Shown here: one piece after another, positions 6,096-12,260 of the stretch | How the letters are laid out: every line of letters begins with the position of its first letter | Position numbering within the stretch: the stretch's first letter is position 1 | Assembly (NCBI GenBank): GCA_041750915.1 | Contig: JBGSYJ010000296.1 | Span: forward strand, 1 to 17,866 | Source: JBGSYJ01 sp041750915 | GTDB lineage: Bacteria > Acidobacteriota > Thermoanaerobaculia > Gp7-AA8 | Reading direction: 5' to 3' | Length of the DNA: 17,866 nucleotides | The notes under the pieces: model-generated | Databases searched by the model: none | The model's input: the letters and a program-made list of their open reading frames with translations, nothing else | Told to the model about the DNA's origin: nothing | Position numbers and translations under genes: made by a program

Positions 6096-8032
6096 CGTTT
6101 CCCTCGCAGCTTTTCCACCGTTGTGTGCAGCCGCCATGTCTTCGAGCTGTAAATCATCTCGAGCAGGCCGTTGAGCCGGTCGATCTCCGAGTAAAGCCGG
6201 ACGATGAGTTGCTCCTGAGCAGCTCTTGCGTCGCGGAGCTCGCCCGACTCTCTCCGGACGGCGGATAGCGTCTGTTCATTCCGGTTGAGCTCTTCGGTTC
6301 GCGCGTTGAGCTGATTTCGCGCGTCTTCCAGCTGCGCCCGCGACTGTTCGAGAGCTGCCTGGATCTCGCCGCGGAGTGCTTCCAGCTCGCTGCCCTTCCG
6401 GCCCTGGTTGTCGAGCTCGTCGAGAAGCAGCCGCTTGTCACGCTCGAGACGTGAAATGTCCAGTTCCAGGTGCCGGCCCCGACCAGCGCCCTCGACCATT
6501 TCAGAGTACGTGCGATTGAGCTCGCCCTTCTGGCGTTCGAACACATTCGCGATGACGTCCCGATCGATGCGCGAGGCATGGCGTTCCCAGACCTCCAGCT
6601 TCGCTTCACGGAACGTGGTCGAGCCCTCCGGATTCGCAACGATTGCGGATTGCGTGGAAGGAAAATGACGGATCTCGAACGTGATGCGTGGGATCCGCCG
6701 CAGGGCGCGCAGGCCGCTCAACCGGATCAGAAACTCCCAGTCCTCGAAAAGATCGAGCTTGTCGTCGAATCCTCCCACCGAAAGAAAATCGTCGCGCCGA
6801 AGCAGGAGGGACGGCAGCGGAATGTAGTTGTCGATCAGCAGTATCTCTGGATCGAACTCCCTGCCGTACAGTCGCAGCTGTTTTTCCGTCTGCCAGCGTC
6901 CGTCGTCGCCACTCTTCATGAACGAAGAGATTCCATCGGTATAGGGAACGATTGTCTCGGCGGTGCGGTACGCCGTGGTGAGCGTCTCGAGGTGATCCTC
7001 GAAGAAGAGATCATCGTCGTCGAGAAAACAGACCAGGGACGTCGTTGCCGCGCGGACTCCGGCGTTCGCGGCCTTCGAGCGTCCGAGGCTCTGGTCGTGC
7101 TCGATCAGTTTTGCGTTCCGGTTTCGAAGCTGCTCGCCTGGAGACTCGCCTCCGTCGTTCACCACGATGATCTGTGCCGGATGGCTGTTTGCAGCGATCG
7201 AGTCCACGGCCTCCAGGAGCTGTGCCGGACGGTCTTTGGTCCGGACGACCACCGTGATGGGGAGTGTCTCGAAGGTCACCTCGGCGGGCCTGATGCCGCC
7301 GACCTGCTTCGAAAGCTCCGCCCATGCCGTGGTGTGGAGCGCGGCAAGCGGGGCGACCCAGTAACCCTCCGCAAACCTGCATTCGGGCGGAAGCGTCATC
7401 GCCCTGAATTGATTCAGACCGCGCGCGTACGATTCGTAATCACGGATGTCCACCTGCGACTGGTGTGCCCGGATCGCCTCGTATTTTTCCTCGGCGACGT
7501 CCGTGATATCGACGAGCACGTTGGGCCGGAACGGCTGGCTGATTTCGCAGAAGGCCACGCGGCAGAGCGCAAGATCGCCGAGCGACATCGCCGAGCTCTG
7601 GATCAGGTCACTCAGGGCGCGCGCTGCGGCGAGATGGTCGGGATGAACCTCGAGCGGGCTTGGGACGATCACCAGATCGGGCCGGAATTGCTCGAGCTCC
7701 TCGCGGATGGCGCGCTGGAGCTCCCCGGATCGATCGGCGATCTCGCGATCCGGAATTCCGAGGAAGCGGGGCTCGGTTGCTCCCAGCCGCTGAAGCCCCT
7801 CGATCGATTCGACGCGACGCTTCTGGCGATACCCCGCATCCCCTTCGGGACCAGCCGCGCCCCCATCGGTGATGATCACGACACGCACTTCGCGGCGTTC
7901 ACGGATGTGTTGAGCAATCAGGCCGCCGCTGCCGATGATCTCGTCGTCGGGATGAGGCGCCAGGACCAGAAGCTTTTCGCCACGAAGGACTTCCGGCTTG
8001 AAGGGAACCAGCTCGTGCTCGATGAAGCTCAT
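6092..8032 (-). CDS. PIG-L deacetylase / GT2 glycosyltransferase / coiled-coil fusion
   Basis: This 646-aa protein has three parts. Residues 18-235 form a PIG-L (LmbE) deacetylase with the zinc motif APHPDDE (H27, D29, D30) and the second ligand motif HPDH (H130-H133). Residues 258-460 form a family 2 glycosyltransferase with VVVRTKDRP, IVVNDGG, CFLDDDDLFF (D338-D341) and FEDWEFLIRL (E430, D431). Residues 495-625 form a long charged coiled coil, ending in YSSKTWRL (628-635), a tail seen in many surface-polysaccharide glycosyltransferases. PIG-L enzymes deacetylate N-acetylglucosaminyl lipids or related sugars, so one polypeptide may both transfer and deacetylate a sugar. It is the first gene of the operon; its stop overlaps the next start (GTGA). 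The coiled coil probably makes it oligomeric or ties it to the other transferases. Confidence 0.9.
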   Translation of the reverse strand: MSFIEHELVPFKPEVLRGEKLLVLAPHPDDEIIGSGGLIAQHIRERREVRVVIITDGGAAGPEGDAGYRQKRRVESIEGLQRLGATEPRFLGIPDREIADRSGELQRAIREELEQFRPDLVIVPSPLEVHPDHLAAARALSDLIQSSAMSLGDLALCRVAFCEISQPFRPNVLVDITDVAEEKYEAIRAHQSQVDIRDYESYARGLNQFRAMTLPPECRFAEGYWVAPLAALHTTAWAELSKQVGGIRPAEVTFETLPITVVVRTKDRPAQLLEAVDSIAANSHPAQIIVVNDGGESPGEQLRNRNAKLIEHDQSLGRSKAANAGVRAATTSLVCFLDDDDLFFEDHLETLTTAYRTAETIVPYTDGISSFMKSGDDGRWQTEKQLRLYGREFDPEILLIDNYIPLPSLLLRRDDFLSVGGFDDKLDLFEDWEFLIRLSGLRALRRIPRITFEIRHFPSTQSAIVANPEGSTTFREAKLEVWERHASRIDRDVIANVFERQKGELNRTYSEMVEGAGRGRHLELDISRLERDKRLLLDELDNQGRKGSELEALRGEIQAALEQSRAQLEDARNQLNARTEELNRNEQTLSAVRRESGELRDARAAQEQLIVRLYSEIDRLNGLLEMIYSSKTWRLHTTVEKLRGKR

Positions 8033-8040
8033 CGGAATCC

Positions 8041-8046
8041 ATTATC
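8041..8046 (-). promoter_or_regulatory. Candidate -10 box of the surface-glycan operon
   Basis: GATAAT on the - strand ends 8 nt before the ATG at 8032, so transcription would start at or next to the start codon and the mRNA would be leaderless. There is no convincing -35 box at the right distance and no strong Shine-Dalgarno site, which fits this reading but does not prove it. Confidence 0.4.
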
Positions 8047-8054
8047 CACCATTG

Positions 8055-8080
8055 CGAATGACGAGTGACGAATGACGAAT
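8055..8080. repeat. Short tandem heptamer repeat (GARTGAC)
   Basis: GAATGAC, GAGTGAC and GAATGAC follow one another at 8056-8076, then a partial GAAT. It lies upstream of the glycan operon, between its putative -10 box and the MITE-like element. It is a heptamer array of the same period as the one before accC, but with a different unit. Confidence 0.7.
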
Positions 8081-8087
8081 AGAGCAC

Positions 8088-8253
8088 GGTCTGATCGCAA
8101 TGGCCTCAAGTTAACGGCGAACAAGCTCGTGTCATCCTGAGCGCAGCGAAGGATCCCCTCAGTCCTCGCCTCTACAGCAAGCAATCAGGGGATCCTTCGC
8201 TTCGCTCAGGATGACACCTTCTCCGCTTAACTTAAGGCCATTGGGTCTGATCG
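8088..8253. mobile_element. MITE-like palindromic element with TIRs and flanking direct repeat
   Basis: GGTCTGATCG occurs at 8088-8097 and again at 8244-8253. Between them, CAATGGCCTCAAGTTAA (8098-8114) and TTAACTTAAGGCCATTG (8227-8243) are inverted repeats with one mismatch. Inside lies a second palindrome: 31-nt arms at 8129-8159 and 8187-8217 (one mismatch) starting GTGTCATCCTGAGC, around a 27-nt loop. There is no coding capacity. The terminal inverted repeats directly bordered by a direct repeat are the signature of a non-autonomous transposon insertion with a 9-10-bp target duplication. It fills the gap between the divergent glycan operon and tpiA, so it may have moved apart or altered their promoters. 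Confidence 0.75.
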
Positions 8254-8313
8254 TGATAAACAACCGGGGCCCGACGAATAAGGTGTTTACCGCGTTCCTG
8301 CCTCACCAATCGC

Positions 8314-8319
8314 TATAAT
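8314..8319 (+). promoter_or_regulatory. Candidate -10 box of tpiA
   Basis: A perfect TATAAT lies 10 nt before the ATG at 8330. The start point would then fall about 3-5 nt before the start codon, giving a nearly leaderless message. Between box and ATG the sequence is pyrimidine-rich (CCCTCCCCAT), without a Shine-Dalgarno site. A -35 box at normal spacing is not evident. Confidence 0.5.
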
Positions 8320-8329
8320 CCCTCCCCAT

Positions 8330-9091
8330 ATGGCCGGCAATCGACACGTCATCGGAAACTGGAAGATGAATGTCCCTGAGGACGGCGTGGAGAATTTTGT
8401 CCGCGATCTCCGAACCGTGAGGTGGTCTGACGGCTGCAGGCTGACCATCGCTCCTCCGTTCCCGTTCATCGCTGAGGCGCGGCAGCGGACTTCCGAGTTG
8501 CGTCTGCCCATAGGCTTCGCGGGCCAGAACTGCTCGCATGAGACGTCGGGAGCCTATACGGGTGAAGTCTCCGCATCCATGCTGGCTCTCGTTGGCGGAG
8601 CGATGGTGATCGTCGGCCATTCGGAACGCCGGACCCTTTACGGCGAGGACGATGCGGTCGTAGGCAGCAAACTTCGCGCTGCGGCAGAGGCCGGTCTTGT
8701 GCCGGTTCTCTGCATCGGAGAGAGCGAGAAGGTTCGGGAGAGCGACCGCGTGGCCGGATTTCTCGAGCAGCAACTCGTCGTCGCCCTCGACGGGTTCCCG
8801 TTCGCCGAATGGAATCTGATCGTTGCATACGAGCCCGTCTGGGCGATCGGCACCGGACGGAACGCGTCAGGGGACCTGATCGCGGAGACGGCAGGCTGGA
8901 TTCGGAGGATACTGGCCGCTCTCCGTCCCGGCCTCGACGAGCTTCCGCTTTTATACGGGGGCAGCGTCACCGACTCGAACGCGCGCGAGCTGATGAAGGA
9001 AGCGGAAGTCGACGGTTTTCTGGTCGGGGGGGCCAGCCTCGAGCCGCAGAAGCTCAAGGCAATCTACGAGGCGTGTGCTTCGGGCCGGTGA
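8330..9091 (+). CDS. tpiA: Triosephosphate isomerase
   Basis: This 253-aa enzyme of normal length interconverts dihydroxyacetone phosphate and glyceraldehyde 3-phosphate in glycolysis and gluconeogenesis. The catalytic set is complete: N10 and K12 in GNWKMN, H97 in VGHSERR, and E168 in AYEPVWAIGTG, whose loop closes over the substrate. The phosphate-binding LYGGSV and GFLVGGASL stretches near the C-terminus are also present. The ATG at 8330 gives the standard N-terminus. The gene follows a TATAAT with almost no leader. secG begins 84 bp downstream with its own possible promoter, an arrangement (tpiA-secG) common in bacteria. Confidence 0.98.
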   Translation: MAGNRHVIGNWKMNVPEDGVENFVRDLRTVRWSDGCRLTIAPPFPFIAEARQRTSELRLPIGFAGQNCSHETSGAYTGEVSASMLALVGGAMVIVGHSERRTLYGEDDAVVGSKLRAAAEAGLVPVLCIGESEKVRESDRVAGFLEQQLVVALDGFPFAEWNLIVAYEPVWAIGTGRNASGDLIAETAGWIRRILAALRPGLDELPLLYGGSVTDSNARELMKEAEVDGFLVGGASLEPQKLKAIYEACASGR

Positions 9092-9095
9092 TTTC

Positions 9096-9124
9096 TTGAC
9101 TTAAGGTCTGGATCCGGGAAGAAT
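9096..9124 (+). promoter_or_regulatory. Possible secG promoter
   Basis: TTGACT (9096-9101) and AAGAAT (9119-9124) are separated by 17 nt in the tpiA-secG gap. They match the sigma-70 consensus at 5 of 6 and 4 of 6 positions. A start near 9131 would leave a leader of about 45 nt. This rests only on consensus. Confidence 0.4.
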
Positions 9125-9175
9125 TCACCCTCCCCAGCCGTTTCGGCGGAACTGGAACAATCCACTGGAGCATTC

Positions 9176-9565
9176 ATGATCGCACTCATCGTCACTGTCC
9201 ACGTCATCATCAGCCTTTTTCTGATCCTCGTGGTCCTGCTGCAGCAGGGCAAAGGGGCAGATCTCGCCGGAGCGTTCGGCGGCGGAGGCTCGCAGACTGC
9301 GTTCGGCGCACGTGGTGCAACCACGCTCCTGCACAAGCTGACGACCGGATTCTTTGTTCTTTTCATCATCACTTCGATATCTCTGGCCGTGTTGCAGTCG
9401 CGACCGGCGGCTTCGGTCATGAGCGGGGCGCAGGCCGCACCCGCAACGACCACGGCGCCTGCTGCAACGAATACGGCGGTACCAGCAGCACCTGCTACAA
9501 CGACGACGGCACCAGCGACTGCACAGCCCGCGGCTCCGACGACGACAGCACCGGTCAACCCTTAG
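9176..9565 (+). CDS. secG: Preprotein translocase subunit SecG
   Basis: This 129-aa protein has the typical SecG layout: first membrane helix at residues 2-22, a cytoplasmic loop with the family signature LLQQGKGADLAGAFGGGGSQ (21-40), and a second helix at 55-74. SecG joins SecY and SecE in the inner membrane and helps SecA-driven export. The C-terminal tail (about 83-129) is a low-complexity Ala/Thr/Pro stretch, longer than in many homologues and probably disordered. A GGAG sits 8 nt before the ATG. tRNA-Leu(GAG) follows 17 bp after the stop, the same order as secG-leuU in E. coli, and the two may be cotranscribed up to the terminator at 9678. Confidence 0.95.
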   Translation: MIALIVTVHVIISLFLILVVLLQQGKGADLAGAFGGGGSQTAFGARGATTLLHKLTTGFFVLFIITSISLAVLQSRPAASVMSGAQAAPATTTAPAATNTAVPAAPATTTTAPATAQPAAPTTTAPVNP

Positions 9566-9582
9566 TTGCTCATTCTTGAATT

Positions 9583-9667
<85 letters not shown>

Positions 9668-9677
9668 TGGTTCAGGA

Positions 9678-9707
9678 AGCTCGCATGAAAATGCGGGCTT
9701 TTTTTTT
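9678..9707 (+). terminator. Rho-independent terminator after tRNA-Leu
   Basis: AGCTCGCAT (9678-9686) pairs with ATGCGGGCT (9691-9699) around a GAAA tetraloop, with one G-U pair, and runs into nine T residues (9699-9707). It ends the secG/tRNA transcription unit. Confidence 0.92.
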
Positions 9708-9762
9708 GCCCGGCCCGTGTGACATACAATCTCGGGCGTCACGTTGAACAGGGGGAAACGCC

Positions 9763-10110
9763 ATGACATCCATCAGCGATGAAAAAACAACTTCTACGAC
9801 AGCGCAGGACGCCCGGAACGAACCGCTCCGCGGCGTGGTCGCCAGCCTTCTCGATGAGCTTCAGCGGGGCAGCGGCGACAAGGACAAACGCAGGCAGGTA
9901 GAAGAATGGATGCGGAACCTCGCGGAGAAGTACCCCGGCTTCTCGATCCTTCCCGGACTTCGTGACTACTACGTGGCCGAGGCCGACCGCTTGCGGTCCG
10001 ACTTCGAAGGCGCAGCGGACCTCACGGAGAAGCTCAATCTGGGCCGCATGATCGAGTCCTTCCTGGAGAGAGCTGCCGATATGGACCGAAGAATCGAAGA
10101 GAAAGGATGA
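9763..10110 (+). CDS. Hypothetical small acidic helical protein
   Basis: I do not recognise this 115-aa protein. It has no signal peptide or membrane segment. The first 20 residues are polar and Ser/Thr-rich; the rest is rich in charged residues and probably helical (LRGVVASLLDELQRG, then RRQVEEWMRNLAEKYPGFSILPGLRDYY). The start is well supported by AGGGGG about 8 nt before the ATG. TACAAT at 9725-9730 may be a -10 box for it just downstream of the terminator. The gene ends directly against the heptamer hairpin that precedes accC. It may be cotranscribed with the carboxylase genes, but a functional link is not shown. Confidence 0.72.
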   Translation: MTSISDEKTTSTTAQDARNEPLRGVVASLLDELQRGSGDKDKRRQVEEWMRNLAEKYPGFSILPGLRDYYVAEADRLRSDFEGAADLTEKLNLGRMIESFLERAADMDRRIEEKG

Positions 10111-10204
10111 GGAAAAAGATGAAAGATGAAAGATGAAAGATGAAGCCACCGCCCAGGAATGGGAGGGCGGGATTCATCTTTCATCTTTCATCTTTCATCT
10201 TTTC
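10111..10204. repeat. Inverted heptamer array forming a 31-bp stem
   Basis: The left arm holds four tandem GATGAAA units (from 10118, last one cut at 10144) and the right arm four TTTCATC units. 10114-10144 and 10173-10203 are perfectly complementary over 31 nt. The 28-nt middle contains its own stem, CCGCCC (10149-10154) with GGGCGG (10165-10170). The structure starts at the first base after the hypothetical gene and ends 5 nt before the accC ATG, replacing the usual ribosome-binding region. Confidence 0.9.
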
Positions 10205-10208
10205 GTCT

Positions 10209-11705
10209 ATGAAGGTTCTCATAGCCAACAGGGGTGAGATCGCTGTGCGGATCATCCGCGCATGCAGAGAGCTCGGCTATCCCACGGTCGCAATTTACTC
10301 CGACGCAGACCGCGCTGCACTGCACGTTCTTTACGCGCAACAGGCGATGTACGTGGGCCCGTCGCCTTCGGCTGAGAGCTATCTGAGAATCGATCGCATT
10401 CTGGATGCGGCGCGGGATTCGGGAGCGGAAGCTGTCCACCCCGGCTACGGGTTTCTTGCCGAAAACGCCGACTTCGCGGAGGCGTGCATCGACGCGGGCT
10501 TGATCTTCATCGGACCGTCGCCCGAATCAATTCGCGCCATGGGCTCGAAGACCGAAAGCCGGCAGAGGATGCGAGCCGCCGGGGTTCCCGTCGTCCCCGG
10601 ACTTGATCGGGCCGTGGAATCGTTCGACGAGATCCGGCAATTCGCCGAAGAGGCCGGTCTTCCCGTAATGATCAAGGCGAGTGCCGGTGGCGGCGGCAAG
10701 GGGATGCGGCTCGTCAACACGATGGAGGACCTCGAGCCTGCATACGATCGCGTCTGCAGCGAGGCGGCCTCTTTCTTCGGCGATGCATCTGTGTACGCCG
10801 AGAAATTCGTCGTCACTCCCAGACACATCGAAGTCCAGGTGCTTGGTGACCGGCACGGCAACCTCATTCACCTCGGAGAGCGCGAGTGCTCACTGCAGCG
10901 CCGACATCAGAAGGTGGTTGAGGAATGCCCGTCGCCGGTCGTCGATGCGGAGTTGCGGGCGCAGCTCGGCGAAACAGCTGTCCGCGCCGCTGCAGCAGTG
11001 GACTACTACTCGGCCGGCACGATCGAGTTTCTGATGGATGCCGATCGGCAGTTCTATTTTCTCGAAATGAATACGCGTCTTCAGGTCGAGCATCCAGTGA
11101 CTGAGCTGGTGACTGGAGTCGACCTGGTGAAACAGCAGCTTCGCATCGCCCAGGGGGAGCGTCTGGAGATCTCTCAGTCTGACGTCCGGATGACGGGGCA
11201 TGCGATCGAATGCAGGATCTACGCAGAGAATCCAGCCGCGAACTTTGCACCCTCGCCGGGACTGATCCGCTATCTGAGTCTTCCCGAAGGGCCGGGCATC
11301 CGGAACGACAACGGCGTCCTCGCCGGCTTTACTGTTCCAATTCACTACGACCCCATGCTCTCGAAACTGATCGTACATGGCGCGGACCGCGAAGAGGCGA
11401 GGCTCCGGATGCGCAGGGCGTTATCCGAGTACCGTGTTGACGGTATTCGTACGACCATCAGCTTTTACCTTTCGGTCATGGGGAACGAGGCATTCCGCTC
11501 TGGTGAGTTCGACACTGGATTCATAGACAGGATGCTGCCGGAGCTCGATCTCGATTCGTCCGAGGATGTCGATGTCGAAGCGGCGATTGCGGCGGCCGCC
11601 ATCTTCGTTCTCGAGGAAACGGAGAAAGTTCGAATTCCGGAGCGCGGGCAGTCCGCATGGGGAAAAGTCGCGAAGCATGAAGCGGTCAGGCGGAGCGAAT
11701 CGTGA
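10209..11705 (+). CDS. accC: Biotin carboxylase subunit of an acyl-CoA carboxylase
   Basis: The 498-aa protein carboxylates biotin with ATP and bicarbonate. Markers in order are IANRGEIAVRI (5-15), HPGYGFLAEN (77-86), the ATP-grasp glycine loop SAGGGGKGMR (158-167), HIEVQVLGD, RRHQKVVEE and EMNTRLQVEHP (286-296). About 45 extra residues follow the usual AccC end. The frame is open 23 codons further upstream, but those codons are the translated heptamer hairpin, so ATG 10209 before KVLIANRGE is the real start. No Shine-Dalgarno site precedes it, only pyrimidine-rich TCATCTTTTCGTCT. The stop overlaps the next gene (GTGA). The tailed form and partner fit propionyl/acyl-CoA carboxylases; a carboxyltransferase gene is not in the window, so the acyl substrate is open. 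Confidence 0.95.
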   Translation: MKVLIANRGEIAVRIIRACRELGYPTVAIYSDADRAALHVLYAQQAMYVGPSPSAESYLRIDRILDAARDSGAEAVHPGYGFLAENADFAEACIDAGLIFIGPSPESIRAMGSKTESRQRMRAAGVPVVPGLDRAVESFDEIRQFAEEAGLPVMIKASAGGGGKGMRLVNTMEDLEPAYDRVCSEAASFFGDASVYAEKFVVTPRHIEVQVLGDRHGNLIHLGERECSLQRRHQKVVEECPSPVVDAELRAQLGETAVRAAAAVDYYSAGTIEFLMDADRQFYFLEMNTRLQVEHPVTELVTGVDLVKQQLRIAQGERLEISQSDVRMTGHAIECRIYAENPAANFAPSPGLIRYLSLPEGPGIRNDNGVLAGFTVPIHYDPMLSKLIVHGADREEARLRMRRALSEYRVDGIRTTISFYLSVMGNEAFRSGEFDTGFIDRMLPELDLDSSEDVDVEAAIAAAAIFVLEETEKVRIPERGQSAWGKVAKHEAVRRSES

Positions 11706-12199
11706 AACTCATTGCACTCCATGATGGGAAAACGATCGACGTCGAAGTGGAGCGCGCAGCGGTTGGCTACCGCATCCGGATCGGCGAGCGATGGATGAAT
11801 GTCGACATGACCGCAGCGAACGCGTTCGTTCATTCACTTCGTTTCGAAGATGGACGGCAGGCCCGGCTCGGGCATCGACGTGAAGGCAACGTGCACGAGG
11901 TTTCGTTCGGAAATCGTATCGTGCACGTGGAACTGCACGATCCCCTGGCGATGAAAAAGCGACGCAGGGAGGATCAATCCACCGACAGCGGCCACGTGAC
12001 AGCCTTGATGCCCGGACGAATCGTCCGCATCAAGGTTGAAGAAGGCGATGAGGTTCGGAAGGGCACGGGGTTGCTGATTCTCGAAGCCATGAAGATGGAG
12101 AATGAAATTCTGGCGCCGTGCGATGGAACGATCGGCGAGATTCGCGTTGAACAGGGGCAGACTGTCGAGGGTGGTGCGCTCCTGATCGTCATCGCATAG
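11702..12199 (+). CDS. Biotin carboxyl carrier subunit with N-terminal linking domain
   Basis: The 165-aa protein ends in a biotinyl domain (about residues 97-165) with the modification site EAMKMEN, biotin lysine K131, and the typical ALMPGRIVRIKVEEGDEV entry strand. The N-terminal 80 residues are beta-rich (VEVERAAVGYRIRIGERWMNVDM) and resemble the region between biotin carboxylase and biotin carrier in propionyl-CoA carboxylase alpha chains, so it may dock the carboxylase to its partner. A basic hinge, MKKRRRE (84-90), links the parts. The GTG start overlaps the accC stop as GTGA, so the two subunits are coupled. It supplies the carboxybiotin arm for an unlinked carboxyltransferase. Confidence 0.92.
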   Translation: MKLIALHDGKTIDVEVERAAVGYRIRIGERWMNVDMTAANAFVHSLRFEDGRQARLGHRREGNVHEVSFGNRIVHVELHDPLAMKKRRREDQSTDSGHVTALMPGRIVRIKVEEGDEVRKGTGLLILEAMKMENEILAPCDGTIGEIRVEQGQTVEGGALLIVIA

Positions 12200-12234
12200 A
12201 ACTCCGCGCCGACCGAACTGCGGGGACCTCGCGG

Positions 12235-12240
12235 TATAAT
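12235..12240 (+). promoter_or_regulatory. Candidate -10 box of the pseudokinase gene
   Basis: A perfect TATAAT lies 20 nt before the ATG at 12261, in a 61-bp gap after the biotin carrier gene. Transcription would give a leader of about 14 nt. The -35 region is GC-rich and poor. Confidence 0.45.
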
Positions 12241-12260
12241 CCCGGCTGAACGAGCCAACC

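Noticed and set aside
3370..6152. Two + strand open frames (367 and 413 codons) opposite the glycosyltransferase genes
   Set aside because: Both are antisense to motif-rich genes and show no domain of their own, so they are treated as high-GC shadows.
6470..8068. Long + strand open frame (532 codons) opposite the PIG-L/GT2 fusion
   Set aside because: It is antisense to a gene with clear catalytic motifs, has no recognisable domain and an Arg/Asp/Val-rich composition typical of high-GC shadow frames.
9064..9558. - strand frame opposite secG with a Val/Ala/Gly low-complexity half
   Set aside because: It is the reverse reading of the Ala/Thr/Pro tail of SecG.
10111..10204. Heptamer hairpin as a simple Rho-independent terminator
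   Set aside because: The outer stem is A/T-rich and very long and the sequence after it has no T-run beyond the repeat itself; it is listed as a repeat with possible regulatory effect.
10140..10208. N-terminal extension of AccC by 23 residues
   Set aside because: The added residues are a translation of the heptamer hairpin, and the family N-terminus begins at KVLIANRGE.
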